From Silurus meridionalis (Eukaryota; Chordata; Actinopteri; Siluriformes; Siluridae), in the NCBI RefSeq assembly GCF_014805685.1, contig NC_060907.1:7587992-7651991 (forward strand): DNA of 64,000 nucleotides, given 5' to 3'. This document shows, one piece after another, positions 43,659-54,114 of this stretch. The position numbers were made by a program, and so were the translations under genes. Under the pieces are notes generated by a model, which saw only the letters and a list, made by a program, of their open reading frames with translations, ran no database searches and was not told where the DNA came from. Each line of letters starts with the position of its first letter. Within the stretch, counting starts at the first letter, position 1.

Positions 43659-43999
43659 ATAAATAAAAAAGCTTGTGTTCATCACAATTATTAGCTAAGC
43701 ATGTGGCTTTATATATAAATATATAAGCAAATAACTAGCAGGTCAGTCTGAAAGCTAGCATTTATATATCAAAATTTTCACACAAAAAGAGTAACTCCAG
43801 TTCATATATGGGTTAATTTTACCACCCTATTGTTGGTTATTCTACTACAAAAGCAAATCCTTAAATAAAATAAATTAATATTGTAATTTTAATATATTAA
43901 CAGCCCATAATCATACAAAGTTTTCCATCACATTTTTTTTCTTCTTTTTTTTCAAGGAACAGAAGTAAGTTAATCAAGCAAAATTTATCAAGCTATCAA

Positions 44000-44500
44000 G
44001 ACACTATTTTTCTGTAGTCTGAGGTGAAATGCATTTTGCGTTTTCTTTTAGGACACTACTGCATTATTGAACAACAGTTGTACTACAAACTGAAGGAACT
44101 TATTTACGTTTACATTTTTGGCATTTGGCAGACACCCTTATACAGTGCGACTTACAATTATCTCATTTACACTGAGTAGTTGAGGGTTAAGGGCCCTTGT
44201 TCAAGGGCCGAGCAGTAGAAGCTTGGTGGATTTGATTTTACAACTTTCTGATCAGAGGTCCAAAATCTTAACCACTAACCTACCACCACCCAGGAGAGAA
44301 AGAGAGGTGAACTCTGAAATCTTGCCCACAGAAAAAAGTGGCCTATAAAATCTATAAAAGTAGCGCATCTATTATTACAGATCTTTTTTGTTATAACACA
44401 CTCTTAAAAATAAAAAAAAAGGTTTTCAGAATATATAATGTGGACATTAGGAAAATGAATCTGCAGATAAAAGAAAAAAATAGAATTATCAGAGCTATAA
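44000..44500. repeat. Local duplication, unit 3
   Basis: Near-identical to 41623-42124, offset about 2.38 kb. Contains the same SINE at 44113-44298 in the same place and orientation. Confidence 0.93.
44113..44298 (-). repeat. tRNA-derived SINE inside duplication unit 3
   Basis: The reverse complement begins near GGTTAGTGGTTAAGATTTTG (A-box like) and ends in the conserved tail containing AAGTCGCACTGTATAAGGGT followed by GTCTGCCAAATGCC. Orthologous by duplication to the SINE at 41738-41922. Confidence 0.88.
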
Positions 44501-45631
44501 TCAGAGCTATTTTATTTTGAGAAATAATGATCTATACCCATAAAGCACAAGACTCATGGTCAAAATATTTTACAATTCCTTATCTTCTTTCAGTTTCTTT
44601 CCTCTTTCTGACCTCCACCCAACCATCTCCAAACATATCAACACTTATCACTTGCTTTCAACATTTTTCCTTCAATATAAAACCCATTCAGTTGTTCTTA
44701 TCTACCACTTTCTCATCTCTCTGCTCCTTCTGGTTGTCACATCTTTTTTTCTTTTTTTTTTCCATCACCCTCTCACCACTTTGGTCCTACTACTTCTAGT
44801 GCTCTGTTTCCTCAGTTCGTCTCACATCAGCCCTCACTCTCATTTTTGAGAGACAGCTGGGTCATTAAAGCAACCATGAAACCACCACTCTGCCTTCCAG
44901 CTCATCACACCCACACCACCTGCACACATGGTTTGACACCAAGTTAAAAAGGATGACAAGAGGAGAAGAAAGGTGCCAGGTGCCAATCACTTGGCCGCAC
45001 ACTGAATGATGCTAAAATCCCATCTCGTTTTCACCTCTGTTTCTCTCTGTCTATCTCCATCCGACAAGACAAAAATCCCCTGAGCTCTTTCTGTCCTTCT
45101 CTTCGCCTCTCAGGGGAATCAGAAGCCCAACAGACCCAATGGCACACTTTTAAACTGAGCAGTGAGGAAGGAGTAAAAAGAGTGGCTCTTACATTTCATA
45201 CTAGCAACACACTGTACAAGCAATAGATACATCCAATTAATTCATTTAATGCACATTAATTGCTAAAGACACAAAAACATTTTTACCTTAATTAGAATGA
45301 AATAAGGTTTGTTTTGGCAAAAACAATTCTTTCAGATTATTTGAAAAATGTAGTTAATAAATACAATTTTTAAAAAGATGTATATAATAAAAATAGTTTT
45401 TTTTAAAACGTTTCACGCTTTGTCCAAACTCTGAATCACGTGTGTAATCAGTCCAATGGAAAGCGCCACATCACCGGCAGGGTGATGTCACGACCAGGAA
45501 GCCAGAAAAGCACATGGAGTGAAACCGGTGCTAGCTTCTGTTTGTTCAGGAGGCGCTCTGTGTGTATTTGTCTGAAGACAAGGTAAAAGCGTTCGGTTTT
45601 CAACGGAGCCAACTGCGCAGATTGCACTCAC

Positions 45632-45943
45632 ATGTCAAAACAAACGCTTTGCTTCCAGAGAGCACTCTTTGTGGAGGGTGCTTCCACTCCTTGTGGTTCT
45701 GGCCCCACTTTTGCTGAGATAAAGCGGCGTTTCCAGACCTGGGGCTCACAAGTGGACCAGGCAGAGGGTCTGGAGACGGGCTCGTCGATATCTAGATGTG
45801 GGAGACATCTCGGGCAGCAATTCAGTGAGCTCAGTTGTGCTACAGACCTAGCCCTCAGGGCTACTAACGAGACCGCTAAGGAAATTGGCCGGTCCATGAC
45901 TGCCCTCATCTCCATGGAGAGACACATTTGGCTCACCCACTGT
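45632..45943 (+). pseudogene. DIRS-like ORF1 (gag-like) fragment
   Basis: A 104-codon frame. Its last third, ALRATNETAKEIGRSMTALI followed by SMERHIWLT, matches the conserved 'AT-x-T-A-x-x-IGRSMAALV-x-x-ERHLWL' region of fish DIRS ORF1 proteins as I remember the family. The stop TAA interrupts the frame straight after WLTHC. The Met at 45632 is simply the first in frame. Downstream coding continues only in broken frames into the nested inverted repeats. Confidence 0.7.
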
Positions 45944-46028
45944 TAATGCGGTCATCAACAGGTTCCAGGAGGCCAAAAAGCAGTCGGAGGCATTACAGCG
46001 ATATCTCCCATGTCGCTCCTGTGGGGCT

Positions 46029-46282
46029 GCTTGGTGGGCGCATCCCCAACCACAACCCAGCACCCCCGGCGTTGTGCGCATCAGTATACAGTGCCACCCC
46101 CCGGCTCCCTGTGGGTGCCGGGGGGTGGCACTGTATACTGATGCGCACAATGCCCCTTTCCAGCAGGGTCCCCAGGTGGTCCTGTGTCAGGTCATTTTAT
46201 TTGAAGATGACAGTCCTCAGATCCGAGGCCTCTACCTTTGCACCCAGGTGCTGGGTTGTGGTTGGGGATGCGCCCACCAAGC
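46029..46282. repeat. Nested perfect inverted repeats (36-bp outer, 34-bp inner arms)
   Basis: Outer arms 46029-46064 and 46247-46282 are exact reverse complements (contain TGGTGGGCGCATCCCCAACC). Inner arms 46072-46105 and 46117-46150 are also exact (contain GCGCATCAGTATACAGTGCC) around an 11-base loop. Everything between the arms is GC-rich, unlike the rest of the window. Confidence 0.95.
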
Positions 46283-46479
46283 CCTCCTGAGGGAGGCCGC
46301 TAGAGCTACACCAGAGTTTCGCTTTAACTCTAGGCTTACTAGAGGTCAGTCTCGAGAGACCAATTCCCTTAAGAGACTATCTAGCAGCCTGACAGACTCT
46401 GCCAGACATGTCTTGATGGGTCCTGGGCACTGTAGACAGAGGCTATAAGATTCAGTTCAGGTCTCAAGCAGGCTCTGGT

Positions 46480-47535
46480 CATGAAACAAGGAAGTGGATA
46501 CTCTCTTGAGAAAGGTGGCCATCGAGGTGGTCCCTCCATCAGAGAGAGAGTCTGGGTTCTACAGCCAGTACTTCATAGTTCCCAAAAAAGTCTGAAGGTT
46601 GCGTCCTATACTAGATCTGCATCAGCTAAACTGTTTATTCTTAAGACTCAGAGTTCCTGTGGTTTACTTTCAGGGGCGAAGCTTACCAATAATGGGTCCT
46701 TCCGTTTGGTCTTGCCCTCTCACGCTGCACCTTCACAAAGTGTGTGCACTGGCTTCATCCACATTCTAAATTATATCGAAGATTGGTTGATATTGGCTCA
46801 ATCAGAGCAGCTGGCGGTCAGGCATTGAGATGTCGTTCTTGCCCACATGTAGGAACTGGAGTTAAGTCTTAAAGCCAAAAAGAGTGTGCTTTCTTCATTA
46901 CAGAGAACCACCCTTTTTAGGCGTAGTATGGGATTGGACCCTTATGCGGGCACAGTTGTCCCCTTCTTGTGTCAAATCCATCATTGCGGCCTACAAGAGA
47001 GTGATGAAAGGCCAGTCACTCACTTTGAAGCAGTTTCAAAGACTGCTGGGTCTAATGGCAGCAGTGTCCAATGTGGTTCCTTAGCCTCCTGCACATGAAA
47101 TCACTTCAGTGCTGGCTCAGGGCCAGAGGGTTCTCTCAGAGGGGCAGTCCACTCTGTATGATCAAAGTCACACAGCGAGCCCTATGTGCCTTATATGCGT
47201 GGAGAAATCCCGGGATCATAAATAAGGGCCCTGTGCTGGGAGTTCCTGGTCGTCGCATAATGCTTATGACAGATCCGTCCCTCACGGGGTGAGGGGAGGT
47301 TATAAGTGGGCACTCTGCTTAAGGTATCCAGGATAGGCCCCATCGTATGTGGCACATCAATTGCCTAGAGATGCTGGCCGTGCTTGGGCTCTGAGGCATT
47401 TCCTAACAGACCTCAGGGGCCATTATGTGCTGGTCTGTACAAACAACACTTCCTATATCAACCAACAGCGTTGTCTGCAATCTCACCTTCTGTACAAGCT
47501 GGCACTTCCCAAGGGAAGCTGCTCTCCTTGAGGGC
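46480..47535 (+). pseudogene. DIRS-like reverse transcriptase / RNase H relic
   Basis: Recognisable in different frames: the start of the RT region (EKGGHRGGPSIRERVWVLQP, about 46510-46570); the catalytic YxDD area decayed to ILNYIEDWLILAQSEQL (about 46764-46815; Asp replaced by Glu); FLGVVWDWTLMRAQLSPS and SLTLKQFQRLLGLMAAVSNV (46910-47080); the RNase H segment with TDPSLTG and LVCTNNTSYINQQ (about 47270-47480). At least three frame changes, stops and a lost palm section make it inactive. Confidence 0.85.
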
Positions 47536-48197
47536 AGATATATCCCAGGCCACTTAAATTAGGGAGCTGTAAATTTTACACAGCACAGGTAGACCTGTTT
47601 GCAACTCAGGAGACATTGCACTTTTCCCTCTGGCCACACTAGGCAGGGATTAGTCAGTCTGGTTTGATTGGACTTCATGTGCTTTCATGGCTTCCTGGTC
47701 ATGACGTCACCCCGCCAGTGAGGCCACGCTTTCCATTCGAGCGATTACAAACGTGATTTAGAGCATGGACAACACTTAAGCGTTCCCAAAGCATTTGAAA
47801 AAAATACCTCACAAATCTACTGTTTTTGGCTTTTCACTAACGTGTCTTGGTGTTAAGGACGAGTGCATCTTTGAACCTAAGTTCAATATCAAATCAAATA
47901 CTCAATGACTTTTACTCAAGTCATATTGGATTTGGGGACTTAGCTTGTAATGCAGTATAGTTTCTGTATTTTTACTTAAGTCTGATTTTCAGGTACACTT
48001 TACAACTCTGACATCTTTTGTTTTTTAAAGTAATTTTATTTTATGATAAATATTGCCTAAACAGGGCCATAGACATCATTTTCTATATAGAATTGTAAGT
48101 TCAAAGACAGGAACAAAGTAAGTAGTTTTCATTAAATTATTTAAGAAGCCAAATTACTGAATCACAGGTAAATCATGTGCTTAGCGTAAAAAAAAAA

Positions 48198-48231
<34 letters not shown>
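48198..48231. repeat. (AAT)n microsatellite
   Basis: About eleven AAT units after a short poly-A. Confidence 0.95.
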
Positions 48232-48438
48232 TATCATTATTTTAAAAAAGCAATTTGTAAATAGCAGCTTTCTTGTACTGTACTATACTGAAGGCCATTT
48301 TCACAAGTTACAATCTTACACAACTTACAATCACAAGTTCAGATAGCAAAACACATGCCCCTCTGTGATAGCGTCATCCATAGGGTGTTCACATTTGTGT
48401 AGAACAAGAGGGGGAGAGGGAGATTGAGAGGGAGAGAA

Positions 48439-48440
<2 letters not shown>

Positions 48441-48484
<44 letters not shown>
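48441..48484. repeat. (GA)n microsatellite
   Basis: Pure GA repeat of about 44 bp. Confidence 0.97.
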
Positions 48485-48489
<5 letters not shown>

Positions 48490-49021
48490 GTAGACATGTG
48501 CTGTTGACACATTTCAGTTGAGCTCATCCTAAACACTCTGTTGCAGATGGTGTTGTCTTATATAAAGTAATAGGAACACACTCTTACACATGCACATACA
48601 TGCAAACACACACACAATGCAAACACAATGCCCTGTTACTTTTGAAGCCACCAGTTAGCACTGATCTGATTGACATCACAATGTCCTCAAATAACACAAT
48701 TTAATAATCCCATTGGAAGCAGGAAGCAAATGTATCATTGCCTACTTCCTGATATACATCCTAGACCGAAATGTTTAATTTCAAACAACTGGGAACAGGT
48801 GACAAAGGTAGACAGGAGACATTTTGTTATGTTTGCAGGGTCTCATCCAACTGATCCTGTCTACAAAATGGCAAATAGCAGTGCCAATGATACACATGCA
48901 AAGTGTAAAAAGGGTTTTCAATGCCAGAACAGGAGTAATGAAAGAAAAAATGGCTCTTTTTTTTACAGATTAACCAATATCCATGGATCAAAACTCTAAC
49001 ACCATTACCATAAACTGACTT

Positions 49022-49255
49022 AATTTATGGTGGAAGCTCAGTGGGTAAGGGCCTGGCTTACTGATCAGAAGGTAAGGGGATCAACCCCGGGTTTTGCCAA
49101 GCTGCCACCCTTTGGGCCCTTAACCTTATGTACTCCAGGGGTGCTGAATCATAGCTGATCCTACGCTTTGACTCCAGACACCCAACATTGCTGGGATATG
49201 CAAAAAACAATTTTACTGTGGTATAAAGCACATTTGACAAGTATTAAGAAAAAGG
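49022..49255 (+). repeat. tRNA-derived SINE
   Basis: GGAAGCTCAGTGGGTAAGGG (A-box region), then GATCAGAAGGTAAGGGGATC with AACCCC (decayed B box), GCCAAGCTGCCACCCTTTGG, TACTCCAGGGGTGCTGAATC and AACATTGCTGGGATATGCAA. Same family as 15106-15290. Confidence 0.85.
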
Positions 49256-49360
49256 AGAAATATCAGCTGAGTTGTAACATTTACTTTGCATTGTGTTGGC
49301 TACAAACAGAAAAAAACTACATGTCAAAAAGGTTTAATCTAGTTTCAAATGATTAAGTAA

Positions 49361-49365
<5 letters not shown>

Positions 49366-49430
<65 letters not shown>
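49366..49430. repeat. (TA)n microsatellite
   Basis: Pure TA repeat of about 65 bp. Confidence 0.97.
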
Positions 49431-49436
<6 letters not shown>

Positions 49437-49829
49437 CTAACTGGTTATTAATTATTTTTAAATGGTAATTTTTTATTATTAAATCGTTTGTAATCAGTTA
49501 TATTTCACCATCACAATATTTCTTACCAATAAAAGAAAGGAATTTATAAGTATGAGCCCCTTAGCATTTTCTTTTGTAATTTCAGATTTCATTGTTCATG
49601 TACAGGGTGAAACAAAACAATCGAAACAGTAAATGTATCTTAAGTATCAGCACAAACAGGCATAAAAATTCCCTGTGTGGTGCTGTAATTACTCTTCAGT
49701 GAGCTGAACAGTATTATACTGAAAGAAATTCAAAATACACATCATTCAGTTTGTTTTTAGAAATGTGCAGTTTCTCCTGACTAAAATGACTAAACTTGTA
49801 CACATTGTCACGTTGGTAACATTTTCTAA

Positions 49830-50090
49830 AAGCCTGGATACGGCTTGGAAAAGACTCTGGACTGCCTGGATTTTTTAGACACGGCCTTGATCATCTTCGG
49901 CGCTCGGCCTTGTCAGGAAATCAGTGGATGTACGCTGTTAAGGAGGGCTTCGGCTCTCTCTTCCTCCTCCTTTTCTCTGCTGTGCACACTTTTTCCAGAA
50001 CACCTTTCCCCTTGGCTCCAGCGCGACTAAATATAGGGAGCTGTGCCGACAGCTCAAGCCGATAACAAATGGTAAGCAGAGCAACTTCTT
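49830..50090. other. Low-repeat, balanced-composition block near an exon
   Basis: A GC-richer stretch about 0.7-1 kb downstream (in gene direction) of the 153-bp exon, with no repeat match that I can see. Contains CGGCGCTCGGCCTTGTCAGG and, on the plus strand, AAATGGTAAGCAGAG, a possible splice donor. Either a conserved intronic enhancer or a short antisense transcript; no direct evidence for either. Confidence 0.25.
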
Positions 50091-50798
50091 CGAAGCATGA
50101 CAGAAAGGAAGGAAAAAATGTGCTGCTATTTTAATATTTCCCTCTATCTAGTCAATGTGAGAATTGTTCATGGAACATGCATATTTTCCCTTTTTTTTTT
50201 CTTCCAATTTTAGCCAAAATGGAACACAAGTGAGCCATGAAAGTTTTGCAATGTTAACAGTTTAGCAGCAATTTATCTAAAACTATATAATTACGATCTC
50301 ATGATTTTAATGAGCGGTTTATTTACAATGCAGTAGACTTGCTAGAGTAAAAGAAGTCACATTCGGTGCACTAAACTAAAGACACTACAGACTTCAAGTG
50401 AATCTGAAATTAAAACTGGTGTGATTTTTGTACCTGTTCTTTAGTGTTATGGAGACCAGCATACATGCTAGTCTTGTAATTGTCAATTTAAATTGCTTTT
50501 TGTGATGACCCATTGGCTCCGTGTTACCACTGGTCACCATGTACAACATTAACCCCAAAAATACATTCTTAAAAGTGGACAGGCATCCAAGTGGTGGTGA
50601 GTAATCCTCCACAGCTGCTAAATGGCTTTTGCCATGTTGTGCTCAGTTCATTGTCCTCAATATAAGGCTAGTTTGCCAAGGGTATGGTGTATCTTAACTT
50701 TCTGCTGGAAATGCTAGCAACAGCAGTTCTTACAAAACTGACCTCCCATTAAACCAGCCTAAATCCGAAAGCAATAAAAATCAAACAGCTGGACTTAC

Positions 50799-50951
50799 CC
50801 AACACTCCCAATCTGTAGTTAAGTGTAACTACGATGACGTTTCCGTAGCTGGCCAGGATGCTGCCATCGATCATGTTCCCTGTTCCTTCCATGTAAGATC
50901 CGCCATGAATGTATACCATGACGGGCCTCAGACCGTTCTCATCATGAATGT
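50799..50951 (-). CDS. nlgn4x: Neuroligin-4, 153-bp internal coding exon
   Basis: Encodes the start of the cholinesterase-like core. The acceptor (acttttctag) lies just above 50951 and the donor (gtaagtcc) just below 50799. With the G carried from the 60-bp exon the translation is [20 protein letters not shown], then [20 protein letters not shown] and [23 protein letters not shown] is the oxyanion-hole region shared with cholinesterases and nearly invariant in neuroligins; DIHDEN and [13 protein letters not shown] are NLGN4-like. 153 bp is the standard size for this exon. No lesions. Confidence 0.97.
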
Positions 50952-52150
50952 CTAGAAAAGTAAAAAGATAATAATAATTAAGTATGAACATGAATGGGAT
51001 ATTAAAGGGAAGTCTTTCTGGGCCATGTTGGGGTCAGTCGTGGTTATGAGTGGTGGTTAATAATCCATGAGCGTTAGCCAATCAGCGAAGAGCAGCGCTA
51101 GCACTGAGTTCAAGACAATTAGCTCGGTTTTCTCCAACTTAGATCTTTCTTTCTCCCACTTTAGAGCAGTTGAACAACCTGGAAGTTCAGAGAGAACAGA
51201 GGCTTGCAGTAAGCCAGCACTTATTGTCCTTCTGTGTTGATATAGTACAGAAATATATATATTTCTAGTAGTTTGTTTAAAAGAAAATCACAAAAGCAGA
51301 ACAATCTTTACAATCAACTAAATGGCTGTATCTGGCAATGTCACAACACTCGAAAGTCTGAAAAATTCAAGGTCTTCAAAATGTTCAATGTTCTGAGTAA
51401 AGAATATTAAAGTTAAAAGATGTTTAAATGAAATTGTATTAAACTTTCCAAACATCAATTAACAGCATATTAAGCCAATAGAATCTAATTGTTCTTTCTT
51501 AAAAATACTTAACACTGAAATGGTTAAATTGTTTAATACACTGTGGCTTAATCACAGGGAGGGATGACTGTCTGCCTATTTCTCTCATTCATCTTTAGCA
51601 CATTACTATTCACTGGGTGTATGCTTGTTTGGCTGAGAACATTATTGGATGATTAATTGATTGCAGGGCTATGTAGGTCTTAAATAAACAAAATTTGTTT
51701 TACATCTGAATCTAAGAAAAAAATACATTTAGCCATTTAAATAAAAAAAAAAAATTATGATTGGCCCCAATCTCACTTGTTTACACTGTTTATATTTAGC
51801 AAATATAAAAAAGTGGTTAGCTAGAATCCATGCTAATCCATGTCATATCTAAGCCATTTTTTTATTGTCTAAGTGATCTTGTCAGTTAATGTTAGAATAT
51901 CATTACATATAAATAATGGAACAAGGGAATTTTCTCTTCTTTGGATCAACTTGGAAATACTGATTGTTTTATAGGGGTCAATGTGATTTGTACATTTTTA
52001 GGTTAAATATTATCGTGACCTACAGCAATAAAAATACTATGTGATGAATGAACTCCAAAAACACATGCCAAAATCTAGTGGAACATCATCCCGGGAGAGT
52101 GTAGGCTAATGCACACAAATGTGGGGACTACATTTACAAATTGATGGCAT

Positions 52151-53465
52151 TCCGAAGGTATTCAGACCCTCTTCAACTTTTTTCCCGTCTTGTTATGTTG
52201 CATTCTGATACGACAACCATTCAATTTTTTTTTCTTATTAATTTACACTCAGTACCCCATATTGACAAAGTGAAAACAGAATTCTTGAAATGTCTGTAAA
52301 TGTATTAAAAAGAAGACTAAAGCATCAACTGTACATAAATATTCAGACCCTTTATGCAGTACTTACTGTACCTTTAGCAGCAATTTCAGCCATAAGTCTT
52401 TTTGGGTATGATGCAACAACCTTTGCACAGCAAGATTTGTGCCATTTTTCATTGCAAATCCTCTCAAGCTAGGTCAGGTTGGATCGGAAGTATCAGTGAA
52501 AAGGCACTTTTAGGTTTTCCATAGATGTTTAATAGGGTTTAAGTCAGGGCTCTGGCTGGGGCTTTTTAAAACATTCACTAAGGAGTTGACCCTAAGTCAC
52601 TCTGGGGGCTGTGTGCAAAAAGTCATTGTAATGTTGGAAGGTGAACCTTTGGCCCAGTCTGAGGACCTTAATGCTGTGGAACAGGTTTTATACCCCTCAT
52701 AACAACCCTACAGCATGATGCTGCCACCACAATGCTACACTGCCAGGATGGTATTGGTAGGTATGTCATGAGCAGTGCCTGTTATCCTCCAGATATATAT
52801 TTTTGTTTTGTTTTGCACTATCTGTCCAGCCACTTTACCTTAAAGCCCAGATTAGTGTAGGGCTGCAATGATGGCTTGTTCCATCTTTACACAGGATTTC
52901 TGGAGCTCAGTCAGAGTGACCATTGGGTTCTTGGTCACCTCTCTTACTAAGGATCTTCTACCCCGATTGCTCAGTTTGACTACTCTTATAAGAGTCCTGG
53001 TTGTGCCAAACTTCTTCCAATTGAGAATTATGAATGCCACTGTGCTCTTCAGTACAGCAAATTGTTTTGTAGCCTTCCCCAGATCTGTGCTTTGCAACAA
53101 TCCTGTCACTAAGCTCTGCAGGCAGTTCTTTTGACCTCATGGCTTATTTTTTTATTTAATATGCATTGTCAGGTGAGGTTTCTTTCCAAATCATGTCCAA
53201 TCAATTTAATTTACCACAGGTGTCCTCCAATCAAGGTATAGAAACAGCTCAGCAACGAACAAAAAAATGTGAGGCAACTGAGGTAATTCTCATGTGTTGT
53301 TGCAAAGGGTCTGAATACTTGTACTTCTACGGTAAATGTAATATCTATATAATGTGATATTTTTTTATTTTTTCCTACATTTGCAACATTTCTAAAATTC
53401 TGTTTTTACTTTGTCCCTATGGTGTACAGAGTGTAGATTAATAAAAAAAACAGATTTTTCTCTAC
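52151..53465 (-). mobile_element. Tdr1-like Tc1 transposon, decayed
   Basis: IR/DR-type ends: GAAGGTATTCAGACCCTCTT at 52154 with an inner direct repeat AATATTCAGACCCTTTATGC near 52340, mirrored at the right by GCAAAGGGTCTGAATACTTG (53303) and the decayed outer arm to about 53465. The interior shows the antisense signature of a Tc1 transposase: AGTCAGGGCTCTGGCTGGGG, AAGGTGAACCTTTGGCCCAG and ACAGCATGATGCTGCCACCA. Confidence 0.88.
52852..53140 (-). pseudogene. Tc1 transposase N-terminal DNA-binding domain, frameshifted
   Basis: From ATG at 53140: MRSKELPAELSDRIVAKHRS, then GEGYKTICCTEE, after which the frame shifts. The other frame carries STVAFIILNWKKFGTTRTLI, then KLSNRGRRSLVREVTKNPMV and TLTELQKSC. 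This is the paired-like helix-turn-helix domain with its GRR-type AT-hook stretch. Downstream catalytic coding (toward 52151) is present only as fragments. Inactive. Confidence 0.88.
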
Positions 53466-54051
53466 TTTGAAACTTACTGTATGGACTGATGAAACAAGAG
53501 AACTTTACCTCGAATAGCAACATCTCATTAGTGCTTAAATCCAATCAGCAAAAGCGGTAAGATGTGCATTGAAGCTCGCCGAAGGTCATCGTTTGTTCAG
53601 ATGAGTCGACTATTTGCGACTCTCTCTGACCCCGATTATAGTGGCTGATTAGCAAATTTAAAGAAGCAGCTGATTGTTAATGTATGGGTTGGTGAGGAAC
53701 TAGACACAGGTATCGTTCCACAAATAACCAGAAGGCTTCACAGTTTATTACCAACTTTAATTCCCAAGCAAATGCCTACAGCTGAGCATTATGGGAAACT
53801 AAAAACTCCAAAAAGAAAAGGAAATCCATGAGAAGTGTATGTCGGGATAAAACTGGATGATGAAATGTGTTTGTCAGATGATGAACAGGCTATGTGCCTG
53901 TGGAGCCTTTTCCCGATTATGGAGGCTTATGTACGTGCCAAGTATAAGGCCTCCTTAGGCCTGTGCTAAATGTCAGATCGAATGAGAGCAAATGCCATCA
54001 GGAGAGGGTTATGACTATGGCTAGCTTATAGCGAAGTGTAGCTTTTGGGTA

Positions 54052-54057
<6 letters not shown>

Positions 54058-54103
<46 letters not shown>

Positions 54104-54114
54104 TGTGTGTGTGT
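54058..54114. repeat. (GT)n microsatellite
   Basis: GT repeat of about 57 bp with one C interruption. Confidence 0.97.

Larger units (their letters stand above)
45408..47790 (+). mobile_element. DIRS-like tyrosine-recombinase retrotransposon, decayed, 2.4 kb
   Basis: The termini are inverted repeats. The left (45421-45530) contains AATCACGTGTGTAATC, then CAATGGAAAGCG and GATGTCACGACCAGGAAGCC. The right (about 47680-47775), read in reverse complement, gives AATCACGTTTGTAATCGCTC, then GAATGGAAAGCG and GACGTCATGACCAGGAAGCC. Between them, in the plus direction, are a gag-like frame (45632-45943) and reverse-transcriptase/RNase H pieces (46480-47530). No tyrosine recombinase or methyltransferase region remains, and the length is less than half that of an intact fish DIRS element. 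It is a multiply broken relic. Confidence 0.85.

Noticed and set aside
44527..44849. Overlapping 90- and 97-codon plus-strand frames
   Set aside because: Phe/Ser/Leu-rich translation of a pyrimidine-rich tract; two frames open at once indicates composition.
45848..46448. Several overlapping frames on both strands as separate genes
   Set aside because: They are shadows across the GC-rich nested palindromes in the DIRS relic.
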